From: Saccharibacillus soli
GTDB lineage: Bacteria; Bacillota; Bacilli; Paenibacillales; Paenibacillaceae
DNA length: 64,000 nucleotides
Direction of reading: 5' to 3'
NCBI GenBank assembly: GCA_002189105.1
Contig: NIOB01000001.1
Location: 868,001-932,000, forward strand
Within the stretch, counting starts at the first letter, position 1. Each line of letters begins with the position of its first letter. This document shows, in pieces, positions 25,807 to 33,539 of this stretch. The notes under the pieces are model-generated. The model had not been told where the DNA came from, did no database searches, and was given only the letters and a program-made list of their open reading frames with translations. The position numbers and the translations under genes are program-made.

Positions 25807-25831
25807 TTAATAATACCATAAAGATTATTAA
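25807..25831. promoter_or_regulatory. Inverted repeat 1 in the sugar-importer control region
   Basis: TTAATAAT (25807-25814) and ATTATTAA (25824-25831) form an 8-9-8 dyad just upstream of the ArsR-like gene; candidate autoregulatory operator. Confidence 0.45.
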
Positions 25832-25892
25832 TATGTATATAAATTAATGAAATAAGAACTTTCAAAGCGAAATAGCGATTACATAATCTTAT

Positions 25893-25916
25893 TAAGTTAA
25901 TTAAATTGTTAACTTA
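25893..25916. promoter_or_regulatory. Inverted repeat 2 in the sugar-importer control region
   Basis: TAAGTTAA (25893-25900) and TTAACTTA (25909-25916) form an 8-8-8 dyad 37 bases upstream of the importer -35 element; candidate operator of the ArsR-like protein. Confidence 0.45.
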
Positions 25917-25952
25917 GATCAATAAAACAGTTTTAAGTTTATTAAAAAGTTA

Positions 25953-25980
25953 TTGACACCGTTTTCAGATTAGCTATATA
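25953..25980 (+). promoter_or_regulatory. SigA promoter of the sugar-importer operon
   Basis: Consensus TTGACA (25953-25958), 16-base spacer and TATATA (25975-25980); TATACT at 25977-25982 with an 18-base spacer is an equal alternative. Confidence 0.75.
25954..25967 (+). promoter_or_regulatory. cre site overlapping the importer promoter
   Basis: TGACACCGTTTTCA fits TGWAANCGNTNWCA with a single mismatch (C at position 4) and covers the -35 element and spacer, so CcpA binding would exclude RNA polymerase. Confidence 0.65.
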
Positions 25981-26023
25981 CTAAACACGAGTTAAGGGTT
26001 TGCAAAGACAGGAGGAGAATGGT

Positions 26024-27283
26024 TTGAAGAAAAAATTGGGGGCACTACTGACAGGTGTGGCCGTAACCGCCTCACTTCTTGCAGGATGTGGAAGCAGTAA
26101 TGCGAATGATCCGAACACCATCACATTCTGGACACCACTGACAGGTGATGACGGTGCGTACATGGATAATCTGGTCAAGGAATACAACGCAACGAATCCG
26201 GCGATCAAGGTCAAGCATGTCGTAACTTCGGATATGTACACGAAGATCTCAACCGTACTCAGCTCGGGTAAAGGGGTACCGGATCTGGCGATCATTCACG
26301 CCGACCGCGTGCCGGGCTATGTAAAGCAAAAGCAATTGGAGCCCATGACTACAGTCATGCAAGCGCAACCAGAGCTGAAGGAAGCCAACTTCCTTCCACA
26401 GGCTTGGGGCGCAGGTAATATTGACGGTACGCAGTATACGATTCCGCTCGATATTCACAGCAACGTCATGTATTACAACAAGGATCTGCTCAAGAAATAC
26501 GGCGCAGAGAGTTTCCTTGACGATCACAATGTCACCATCGACGAGCTTCTGAGTCTCAAGGGCAAGCTGCCTGCGGATGAATACGCGGTAAACGATGCGC
26601 TGATGGGCTGGGTGCTGCTGGGTCAGATTCAGAACCTGGGCGGGGACATTCAGCAAGACGGCAAACCGGCAGTCAATACGCCCGTCATGAAGCAGGCGAT
26701 TGAAGACATCAAGAAGATCAACGACGCGGGCCTGATGACTCCATTCGGGGAAGACGGTTATCTGATGTTCCAATCCGGTAAGGTACTGTTCTCCACAGAC
26801 GGAACCTGGAGTTCTACGGCTCATGCCAAGGTGGAAGGTCTGAACTTTGGTGTCACCAACGTCTATTCGGCAAGTGCGGACAAATTCACCAACCGCGCTT
26901 CGTCCCATATGTTCGCCATGTTCAATAACGAAAAACGTACGGATGAAAAAGAAAAAGGCGTAGCTTCGTTCCTGGAGTTCATCCGCAGCCATTCCGTTGA
27001 ATGGGCGAAAGCCGGTCAGATCCCAGCAAGTAAAGAAGTCGTGGAAAGCGCGGACTTCAAGAACTACATGCAGTCTTTCTTTACTTCGGATGAAAAAGAA
27101 ATCAAGTCCCTCTACATCTATACTTACGAATACTATCCATACATCGCAGAAGCCGTTGACAAGTATGTAGGCGATCTGATTCGCGGCAATGTACCGATCG
27201 ACGAGACGCTGCAAACGATGCAGAAGGAAGTCGAAGACAAGATTGCGGAGTCGGGCGGCGCCGCAGCCAAGACCGACAAGTAA
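26024..27283 (+). CDS. ABC sugar-transporter substrate-binding lipoprotein
   Basis: 419 residues, CUT1-type extracellular binding protein. Signal peptide MKKKLGALLTGVAVTASLLAG ends with the lipobox LLAGC. The N-terminal lobe starts TITFWTPLTGDDGAYMDNLV, a pattern of oligosaccharide-binding proteins. Start is TTG 26024, placed seven to eight bases after AGGAGGA; a TTG at 26000 would precede the ribosome site. First gene of an operon with two permeases and a GH43 enzyme, so the ligand is probably an arabino- or xylo-oligosaccharide. No ATPase gene is included; such importers usually share the MsmX-type ATPase encoded elsewhere. Confidence 0.9.
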   Translation: MKKKLGALLTGVAVTASLLAGCGSSNANDPNTITFWTPLTGDDGAYMDNLVKEYNATNPAIKVKHVVTSDMYTKISTVLSSGKGVPDLAIIHADRVPGYVKQKQLEPMTTVMQAQPELKEANFLPQAWGAGNIDGTQYTIPLDIHSNVMYYNKDLLKKYGAESFLDDHNVTIDELLSLKGKLPADEYAVNDALMGWVLLGQIQNLGGDIQQDGKPAVNTPVMKQAIEDIKKINDAGLMTPFGEDGYLMFQSGKVLFSTDGTWSSTAHAKVEGLNFGVTNVYSASADKFTNRASSHMFAMFNNEKRTDEKEKGVASFLEFIRSHSVEWAKAGQIPASKEVVESADFKNYMQSFFTSDEKEIKSLYIYTYEYYPYIAEAVDKYVGDLIRGNVPIDETLQTMQKEVEDKIAESGGAAAKTDK

Positions 27284-27301
27284 TCAGGCAATCCGCAGGC
27301 A

Positions 27302-27346
27302 TGGAAAAACCGTGATATGCCCGATCCGGGCATATTGCTTTTTCCA
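27302..27346 (+). other. Hairpin between binding-protein and permease genes
   Basis: TGGAAAAA (27302-27309) pairs with TTTTTCCA, and inside it ATATGCCCG pairs with CGGGCATAT. There is no terminal T run. Such hairpins in importer operons typically protect the upstream lipoprotein mRNA and reduce, rather than stop, expression of the permeases. Confidence 0.55.
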
Positions 27347-27411
27347 GGCTTGTAAGACCCGGAAGCCGAATCGCGGATTCGGGGCAGTCTTGAGAGGAGA
27401 ACTGAAAGCCT

Positions 27412-28290
27412 ATGAAAAAGAAGCTGAATTTGGCGCCCGCTTTCTTCGTGGGACCCCATCTGATTTTGTTTCTCGTGTTTGTGGTCATTCCAACGATCTA
27501 TGGCATTTATGTTTCGTTCACACAGTGGAATCTGGCCGGCTCACCAAACTGGGTAGGCTTCTCGAACTACAGCACCATCCTGTTCGATACGTCATCCACG
27601 TTCCACACCCAGTTCTTCAACGGTCTCAAAAATACGCTGTTGTTCGTCCTGTTCACCGTTCCGCCGCTGATTATTCTGCCGCTTGCCATTGCAGTGGCGC
27701 TGTCCCACAAGAAAGTCAAAGGCAAAACGTTCATTCAGTCCGTCCTCTATGTACCGGGCTTGATCTCCATCTCGGCTTCGGCACTGATCTTCACCCTCAT
27801 CTTCAATAAGCAGCTGGGCATCACCGGCAATGTGTTTGGCTCCACAATCGCCTGGGCGACACATCAGCCTTATGCCTGGATTACGATCATCATTCTGACT
27901 ATTTGGGGCGGAGTAGGCGGCAACATGATTATCTACCGCGCTTCGATCAGTGGCGTATCGGAAGAGTTATATGAATCCGCAGAACTGGATGGGGCGGGTT
28001 CGATTCGTAAGTTCTTCAGCATCACGCTGCCTTCAATTAACTTCCCGTTGATCTTCACATTCGTCATGACGACAGCCGGCGCGTTTAACGTCTTCGGTCA
28101 GCCGCTGATGATGACCGACGGTGGGCCTCAACAGAGCACATCGGTATTGATGATGTATATCCGCCAGCTTGCGTTCGGAAGCGGTGAATCCATCGCGGGG
28201 ATGGCATCGGCGATGGCGGTATTGCTGGGTCTGGTCATTCTCGTGATCTCGGCCCTGCAGTATTACGTCATGAATCGTAACTCGAACTGA
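27412..28290 (+). CDS. ABC sugar-transporter permease, MalF-type
   Basis: 292 residues with six predicted membrane segments, beginning MKKKLNLAPAFFVGPHLILF. The EAA loop that docks the ATPase is recognisable at ELYESAELDGAGSIRKFFSI. Start ATG 27412 follows GAGAGGAGAACTGAAAG. Forms the channel with the following gene; the intergenic hairpin upstream separates it from the highly expressed lipoprotein gene. Confidence 0.9.
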   Translation: MKKKLNLAPAFFVGPHLILFLVFVVIPTIYGIYVSFTQWNLAGSPNWVGFSNYSTILFDTSSTFHTQFFNGLKNTLLFVLFTVPPLIILPLAIAVALSHKKVKGKTFIQSVLYVPGLISISASALIFTLIFNKQLGITGNVFGSTIAWATHQPYAWITIIILTIWGGVGGNMIIYRASISGVSEELYESAELDGAGSIRKFFSITLPSINFPLIFTFVMTTAGAFNVFGQPLMMTDGGPQQSTSVLMMYIRQLAFGSGESIAGMASAMAVLLGLVILVISALQYYVMNRNSN

Positions 28291-28307
28291 TGAAGGAGGA
28301 GTACACC

Positions 28308-29204
28308 GTGTCGAACTCGGTCATGGATTTGGATAAAAGTGCGCTGGCGGTCAGCCGCAAACGTGCGAAGATTAGTGTTTCCCAGATTGTCGCTTATGTG
28401 TTTCTCGGACTGCTGTGCGTGATCTGGATCATTCCGGTCGTCTTTGGAATCACAACTTCGTTTCGGTCACAGACTGAAGTGGTCAGCACCGGCTTCCGGC
28501 TGCTTCCGGTCAACTGGATTATGGATAACTATACCGCCATTTTGGAAAATACCTCGACGGCACCGATTATGCGCTGGTTGATGAACTCCATCATCATTGC
28601 AACCTCGCATACCTTGCTGGTCGTTATCGTAATCTCGATTACTGGCTATGGCTATTCACGGATGCAGTTCAAGGGACGGAACATCATGTTCTTCACCCTG
28701 CTGGGTATCTCGTTCTTCCCGGGTGTCGTCAACCTGATTCCTTCCTACAAGATCATTGACGCGCTGGGTTGGGTCAATACATCCTGGGCGATGATTATTC
28801 CGGGTCTTGCGGGCATGGGCAACATCTTCCTCGTTCGCCAGTTCATGATGGGGATTCCCAAGGATCTCGATGAATCGGCCAAAGTGGATGGAGCCAGTCA
28901 TTTCCGGATCTATTTCTCCGTCATTCTTCCCTTGATTAAGCCGGTATTGATCGTATGCGCCTTGTTCTCGTTCACGGGTTCCTGGAATGACTTCCTCTGG
29001 CCGGTCATCGTCTATACGGATGTAGACAAGATGCCGGTAACCGCAGGTCTCCTGCTGCTGCAAGACATCTACGGCAACTACCGCATGATCGGGCAGTTGA
29101 TGGGTTCCGCGATTCTGGCGATCATTCCGACGCTTGCGCTGTTCCTGTTCGCCCAGAAGTATTTTGTTCAGTCGATTAACTTGAACTCGGGGATCAAAGG
29201 GTAA
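28308..29204 (+). CDS. ABC sugar-transporter permease, MalG-type
   Basis: 298 residues with six membrane segments and the docking loop DLDESAKVDGASHFRIYFSV. The start is GTG 28308 directly after AAGGAGGAG with good spacing; an in-frame ATG at 28290 overlaps the upstream stop and would put the ribosome site inside the gene. N-terminal 25 residues are charged and cytoplasmic. Second channel half of the CUT1 importer. Confidence 0.9.
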   Translation: MSNSVMDLDKSALAVSRKRAKISVSQIVAYVFLGLLCVIWIIPVVFGITTSFRSQTEVVSTGFRLLPVNWIMDNYTAILENTSTAPIMRWLMNSIIIATSHTLLVVIVISITGYGYSRMQFKGRNIMFFTLLGISFFPGVVNLIPSYKIIDALGWVNTSWAMIIPGLAGMGNIFLVRQFMMGIPKDLDESAKVDGASHFRIYFSVILPLIKPVLIVCALFSFTGSWNDFLWPVIVYTDVDKMPVTAGLLLLQDIYGNYRMIGQLMGSAILAIIPTLALFLFAQKYFVQSINLNSGIKG

Positions 29205-29281
29205 TGATTCGCCGCTGTATGCCCAACCGCAATCTATAAGCACCTTACAAAAAACATAAAAAAACATACAAAGAGACTTGA

Positions 29282-29300
29282 GTCGGGCCGCCGGCCCGAC
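29282..29300 (+). other. GC-rich hairpin before the GH43 gene
   Basis: GTCGGGCC and GGCCCGAC form a perfect 8-base stem with a three-base loop, 27 bases before the GH43 start and without a T run. Possible RNA processing or stability element. Confidence 0.5.
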
Positions 29301-29326
29301 CATCGAGTTGTTAGGAGATGCAGACC

Positions 29327-30313
29327 ATGACTCATTACGACCTTCCCAATCCTCTGATTGAACAGAGAGCCGATCCGTTCATCTACAAGCATACGGACGG
29401 GTATTATTATTTCACGGGTTCCGTGCCGCAGTATGATCGGATTGAGCTGCGGCGCTCGGCAACGCTGGCGGGACTTCGCAGCGCAGAGCCGAAAGATATT
29501 TGGTTCAAATATGACAGCGGGCCAATGAGTGCCAACATCTGGGCGCCGGAGATTCATTATATCGACGGAAAATGGTACGTGTATTTTGCGGCTGCACATA
29601 CATCCGAGACCAAGGAAGGTCTGTTCGACCATCGCATGTTTGTCCTCGAAAATGACTCTGCCAATCCAATGGAAGGGCAGTGGGTGGAAAAAGGACAAGT
29701 CAAAACCCAATGGGAGTCGTTTGCGCTGGATGCGACTTCATTTGAACATCGGGGCACACGTTATTACGTGTGGGCGCAAAAAGACCCGGAAGTAGCAGGA
29801 AACTCCAACCTCTATATCTCCGAGATGGAAAATCCGTGGACGCTGCGCGGCAAGCAGGTCTGCATTTCCACACCGGAGTACGAATGGGAGAAAATCGGTT
29901 TCCTGGTCAATGAAGGGGCAGCGGTTCTCAAGAAAAACGGACGGCTGTTCATGACCTTCTCCGGAAGTGCGACCGACTATAACTACTGCATGGGGCTGCT
30001 GACTGCGGATGAGAACAGTGATCTGCTGGACCCCAACTCCTGGGTCAAGACGCCGGTTCCGGTGTTCCAGACCTGTGAAGAGAATGGACAATATGGGCCG
30101 GGTCACAACAGCTTCACCGTATCCGAAGACGGCAAGCAGGATCTGCTGGTGTTCCACGGCAGAAGCTACAAGGATATTGTGGGCGATCCGCTGTATGACC
30201 CGAATCGTCACACACGCGTTCAGGCGATTACCTGGAACGCGGATGGTACACCGAACTTTGGAGTACCCAGACCGGATACACAAGCGGGCGAATTGGCCGA
30301 AACCAGTCGGTAA
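29327..30313 (+). CDS. Intracellular glycoside hydrolase family 43 enzyme
   Basis: 328 residues with the five-bladed GH43 arrangement. Catalytic candidates: general base D16 (RADPFIY), pKa modulator D135 (FALDATSF) and general acid E196 (LVNEGAAVL). GPMSANIWAPEIHYIDGKWY and GPGHNSF are typical of arabinofuranosidases and arabinanases. There is no signal peptide, so it works on imported oligosaccharides. Start ATG 29327 is nine bases after AGGAG; the ATG at 29318 abuts the ribosome site. Last gene of the importer operon, supporting arabinan- or arabinoxylan-oligosaccharide use. Subfamily cannot be fixed without alignment. Confidence 0.88.
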   Translation: MTHYDLPNPLIEQRADPFIYKHTDGYYYFTGSVPQYDRIELRRSATLAGLRSAEPKDIWFKYDSGPMSANIWAPEIHYIDGKWYVYFAAAHTSETKEGLFDHRMFVLENDSANPMEGQWVEKGQVKTQWESFALDATSFEHRGTRYYVWAQKDPEVAGNSNLYISEMENPWTLRGKQVCISTPEYEWEKIGFLVNEGAAVLKKNGRLFMTFSGSATDYNYCMGLLTADENSDLLDPNSWVKTPVPVFQTCEENGQYGPGHNSFTVSEDGKQDLLVFHGRSYKDIVGDPLYDPNRHTRVQAITWNADGTPNFGVPRPDTQAGELAETSR

Positions 30314-30336
30314 GCCTTTATTCTTTTGACTCCATC

Positions 30337-30385
30337 AGACCCTCTTCTGCCAGGAACCCTGCGTTCCCGGCCGGAGAGGGTCTTT
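30337..30385 (+). terminator. Terminator of the importer/GH43 operon
   Basis: AGACCCTCT (30337-30345) pairs exactly with AGAGGGTCT (30375-30383); the inner loop can form a second CCGG stem. T tract is short. Confidence 0.65.
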
Positions 30386-30406
30386 GGGTTGGAAGAAGGA
30401 ATCACT

Positions 30407-30435
30407 TTGTACGCCGGGGCTGTTTTCGTTAAGAT
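30407..30435 (+). promoter_or_regulatory. Promoter of the TIM-barrel-hssRS operon
   Basis: TTGTAC (30407-30412), 17-base spacer, TAAGAT (30430-30435), 46 bases before the start of the TIM-barrel gene. Confidence 0.55.
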
Positions 30436-30480
30436 AAGAGAAGATCAATGAGCATACCGGAGTGTAGGAGGAACATAGAC

Positions 30481-31290
30481 ATGCGTAGAGGGATTCGCCT
30501 AAAAGGCGGAATCGACGAACGAAGTTTTGCCAATCGGTTAAGTTATGATCCCGAGATCGTGGAGCTGTATCTCACGGAGCAGGACATGCTTCAGACGGAA
30601 TTGATCCGTGAGCGGGTTAGGGAGCTTGGGCAGAGAGGAATCAAGGCCTATATGCACCATCCTTCCAAGTATCGCGGCAGCTATCTGGACATTCTGAGCG
30701 AAGATCCGCAGATGCACCGTTTTTACAGGGAATCGACAGCCGAACTGCTGAGGATCTGTCAGGAAGAAGAGGCGAAATGCGTCATCCATGCTCATTATGT
30801 TGGTATGGGCCAGCCGCCGGAACATCGGGAATCGACGGTTCGACTCAAGGAGGCCATTCAGAGTATTCCCGGTTATGACAGTGGGCTGCTGCTCTGGGAA
30901 GATTCCACGGAAGGATTGTTCTGCTATCACAATCCCTATCTGATTGATGAACTGATCGTACCGCTTAATCTGCCGCTGAATGTAGACGTCAGCCATACCT
31001 TTATTGGATTTCGCGGTGACAATGATAAGCTGTGTGAGGTGCTGGAGCGAACGGCACCTTATGCGCGATATTACCATCTGGTGGACAGCATGGGACTGAG
31101 ACATGATTCGCTGCCTCTTGGTGAGGGACTTATTGATTGGGCAAGGGTCAAGCCTTATGTGGACGGAAAAGACTTCATTTTTGAGATCAATCTGACAGGG
31201 GATCATGTGGACTGTACGCCCATGGTAGACAGTGCCCTTTATTTTGCCGAGATTACAGCCGCATCCGGTCGTAGGGGGAGTGAGAAATGA
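30481..31290 (+). CDS. Xylose-isomerase-like TIM-barrel protein
   Basis: 269 residues. KAYMHHPSKYRGSYLDILSE, VIHAHYVGMG, LLLWEDSTEGLF, NVDVSHTFIGF, YYHLVDSMG and FIFEINLTGDHVD place His, Glu and Asp residues at strand ends as in the AP endonuclease 2 / sugar isomerase-epimerase barrel. The exact reaction is unknown; it could be a sugar-phosphate epimerase or related metal-dependent enzyme. Start ATG 30481 lies nine bases after AGGAGG; an earlier in-frame ATG at 30448 lacks a site. Its last codons overlap the start of hssR (ATGA), so it is translationally coupled to the heme-sensing system, which is unusual. Confidence 0.7.
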   Translation: MRRGIRLKGGIDERSFANRLSYDPEIVELYLTEQDMLQTELIRERVRELGQRGIKAYMHHPSKYRGSYLDILSEDPQMHRFYRESTAELLRICQEEEAKCVIHAHYVGMGQPPEHRESTVRLKEAIQSIPGYDSGLLLWEDSTEGLFCYHNPYLIDELIVPLNLPLNVDVSHTFIGFRGDNDKLCEVLERTAPYARYYHLVDSMGLRHDSLPLGEGLIDWARVKPYVDGKDFIFEINLTGDHVDCTPMVDSALYFAEITAASGRRGSEK

Positions 31291-31964
31291 AGAAAGTATT
31301 AATTGCCGACGATGATCTCCATATTCGTACGCTGCTGCGTACGGTCTTGACCCAGGAAGGATACCGGGTGATCGAAGCGAGGGACGGCGATGAGGCCGCT
31401 CGGTTCATGGCGGAGACACCCGTCGATCTTGCCGTGCTGGATGTGATGATGCCCGGTCAAAATGGACTCGATCTCTGCACGCAAATTCGTTCTCTCTACG
31501 ACATTCCGGTGATTCTGCTGACGGCACGCGAGCAGCTGTCCGATAAGGAAGCCGGGTATGCGCACGGGACGGACGATTACATGACCAAGCCTTTTGAACC
31601 CAAGGAACTGCTGTTTCGCATGAACGCTCTGTTCCGGCGGTATTCCCTGGCATCTAGCGACAAGATTCGCTTGAATCGTCTAACCATAGATCGGAAAAAT
31701 CACGAAGTCACCGATGGAGAGAGCACACTGCTGCTTCCACTCAAAGAATTTGAGCTGCTGGCTCAACTTGCGCAGTACCCTGGCAGATTGTTTGAACGCG
31801 GTGAACTGATTCGTCTGGTCTGGGGAGCAGATTATGAAGGAGACGAGCGAACCGTAGATGTACACATCAAAAGACTGAGGCAGCGATTTGCCGACTATGA
31901 CGAGGACTTTACGATTCGTACGGTGCGCGGCATCGGATATAAGCTGGAGGTGCCGCGCAGGTGA
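31287..31964 (+). CDS. hssR: HssR-like response regulator (OmpR family)
   Basis: 225 residues: receiver domain with the acidic pocket D8-D10 and phospho-acceptor D52 (LAVLDVMMPG), conserved Thr in ILLTARE and Lys in YMTKPFEPKE, then a winged-helix DNA-binding domain from about 125. GTDDYMTKPFEPKELLFRMN and DYEGDERTVDVHIKRLRQRF closely follow what I recall of Staphylococcus aureus HssR. It overlaps the upstream gene by 4 bases and the kinase downstream by 4 bases. With the direct repeat before hrtB, it is the predicted activator of the heme exporter. Confidence 0.88.
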   Translation: MKKVLIADDDLHIRTLLRTVLTQEGYRVIEARDGDEAARFMAETPVDLAVLDVMMPGQNGLDLCTQIRSLYDIPVILLTAREQLSDKEAGYAHGTDDYMTKPFEPKELLFRMNALFRRYSLASSDKIRLNRLTIDRKNHEVTDGESTLLLPLKEFELLAQLAQYPGRLFERGELIRLVWGADYEGDERTVDVHIKRLRQRFADYDEDFTIRTVRGIGYKLEVPRR

Positions 31965-33367
31965 GAGGACGCTGGATCACCGGACGGGCGAGCAGAAGCC
32001 TGTATATTCGCGTATGTTTGACCACGCTGTTGGCGGTTACGGTGGGAGCTTTTCTCGGATTTTTGGTGTCCAACGTCTACTACCACGCCCAGCTCAAGCC
32101 TTTTAATGATGCCAAACTGACGAAAATTGCTTACGAAGTGCGCAGAATGGCCGAGCTGCGGCCTGATACGGCGAATGAATATCTGAGCAGTGCCGCAGGT
32201 CTGGGGTATGAGCTGTATGTGACGAATGGCAAAGGGCAAGAAGCGTTCTACGGACGTGAATTTCGGGAGCATGACCTCAGCGTTCAAGCCGTACAGAATG
32301 TGGTAGCGGGCGGAGAATATCATGGCGTCGCTGACTTTCCCAATCGCCCCTTCATCACCGGATTTTTCGATAACCGTCTGGGCAATACGGTAGGCGTACC
32401 CCTCACGCTCAATGGACGACCGGCTGCTCTGTTTCTGCGTCCGGATGTCATCTTGCAGTTTGGGGAACTGCGCAGCTTCTTCGCCATGATCGGCCTGCTG
32501 ACGATCGTCTTCAGTCTGGTCATTCTGCTGATTGCGACGCGTTATCTGGTCAAGCCCATCACCCGAATGACCGCTGCCACGCAGCGCATCGCGGATGGAC
32601 GTTATGACATTGAACTGCCGACGAAGCGGCGGGACGAGATCGGTCAATTGGCGGGCCATTTCATGACGATGAGCCGCAGTCTCTCCCGACTGGAAGAGTC
32701 CCGCCGTGAGTTCGTGGCGAATGTCTCGCATGAGATTCAATCGCCACTGACTTCGATCCAGGGATTTGCCTCGGAGCTGGCGAGTGCGGATCTTCCGGAA
32801 GCCCAGCGGCAAAGATTTGCGGAGATTATCGGGGAAGAGAGTCGGCGCTTGTCCGCACTGGGCCGTCAGCTGCTGCTGCTCTCTTCGCTGGATCGGATGG
32901 AAGACGGCCTCATCCGCAACCCACTGAGTTTAAAAGCCGAGATTCGGCGGACGATTGATGTGCTGGATTGGCAGCTGAGTGAGAAAGGGCTGGCGCTGCG
33001 ATTTGCTGTTCCGGAAGATCTATTGGTTATGGGCGACGCCACGTTGTTGGATCAAGTCTGGATTAATCTGCTCTCCAATGCGATCAAGCATATTCCCGAA
33101 GGACGTTCGATCTCCGTCACCGCCGAGGCTGAAGGGGAGGAGCTTGTGCTGCGCTTTGCGGATACTGGGGATGGGATTGCGTCTGAGAAGCTGCCGCTCT
33201 TGTTCGACCGCTTCTATCGGGGCGACCCTTCGCGTTCAGACAGCGGCAGCACGGGACTGGGACTGGCGATTGCCAAAAAGATCGTGAATCTGCATGGGGG
33301 TGCGCTCTCTGTGGAAAGTGAGCTAGGACGGGGTTCGACCTTCATCGTCCGTCTGCCCAAGCTGTAA
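31961..33367 (+). CDS. hssS: HssS-like heme-responsive sensor histidine kinase
   Basis: 468 residues. Two membrane helices (about 15-37 and 173-195) flank an extracellular sensor of about 135 residues with VSNVYYHAQLKPFNDAKL, FYGREFREHDLSVQAVQNVV and ITGFFDNRLGNTVGV, segments also present in S. aureus HssS. HAMP (about 195-245), phospho-acceptor H257 in ANVSHEIQSPLTSIQG, then an ATPase domain with NLLSNAIKHI, DTGDGI and GLGLAI. The usual H-box SHELRTPL is SHEIQSPL, still compatible with activity. GTG start overlaps hssR (GTGA). Presumed to sense heme in the membrane. Confidence 0.88.
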   Translation: MRGRWITGRASRSLYIRVCLTTLLAVTVGAFLGFLVSNVYYHAQLKPFNDAKLTKIAYEVRRMAELRPDTANEYLSSAAGLGYELYVTNGKGQEAFYGREFREHDLSVQAVQNVVAGGEYHGVADFPNRPFITGFFDNRLGNTVGVPLTLNGRPAALFLRPDVILQFGELRSFFAMIGLLTIVFSLVILLIATRYLVKPITRMTAATQRIADGRYDIELPTKRRDEIGQLAGHFMTMSRSLSRLEESRREFVANVSHEIQSPLTSIQGFASELASADLPEAQRQRFAEIIGEESRRLSALGRQLLLLSSLDRMEDGLIRNPLSLKAEIRRTIDVLDWQLSEKGLALRFAVPEDLLVMGDATLLDQVWINLLSNAIKHIPEGRSISVTAEAEGEELVLRFADTGDGIASEKLPLLFDRFYRGDPSRSDSGSTGLGLAIAKKIVNLHGGALSVESELGRGSTFIVRLPKL

Positions 33368-33415
33368 CTAGACATTCGGCAGCAAGCGCAGCACAAAGGC
33401 CATTTGTAATTTAGC

Positions 33416-33435
33416 GTTCATACTCCGTTCATTTT
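33416..33435 (+). promoter_or_regulatory. HssR-binding direct repeat upstream of hrtBA
   Basis: GTTCATACT (33416-33424), CC, GTTCATTTT (33427-33435): two imperfect 9-base direct repeats with an 11-base period, the arrangement of the staphylococcal HssR site GTTCATATT-N2-GTTCATATT. A TAGACT hexamer at 33443-33448 could be the -10, so the repeat replaces the -35. Confidence 0.8.
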
Positions 33436-33539
33436 CCGAGGCTAGACTTGGGATACAGATTGAGGCAACTGCAACCTGACAGGTGGATTCGAGAAGCTGT
33501 CGTATTCCGCCTCGGTTGATGAACTGGAGGGAGAAAACC

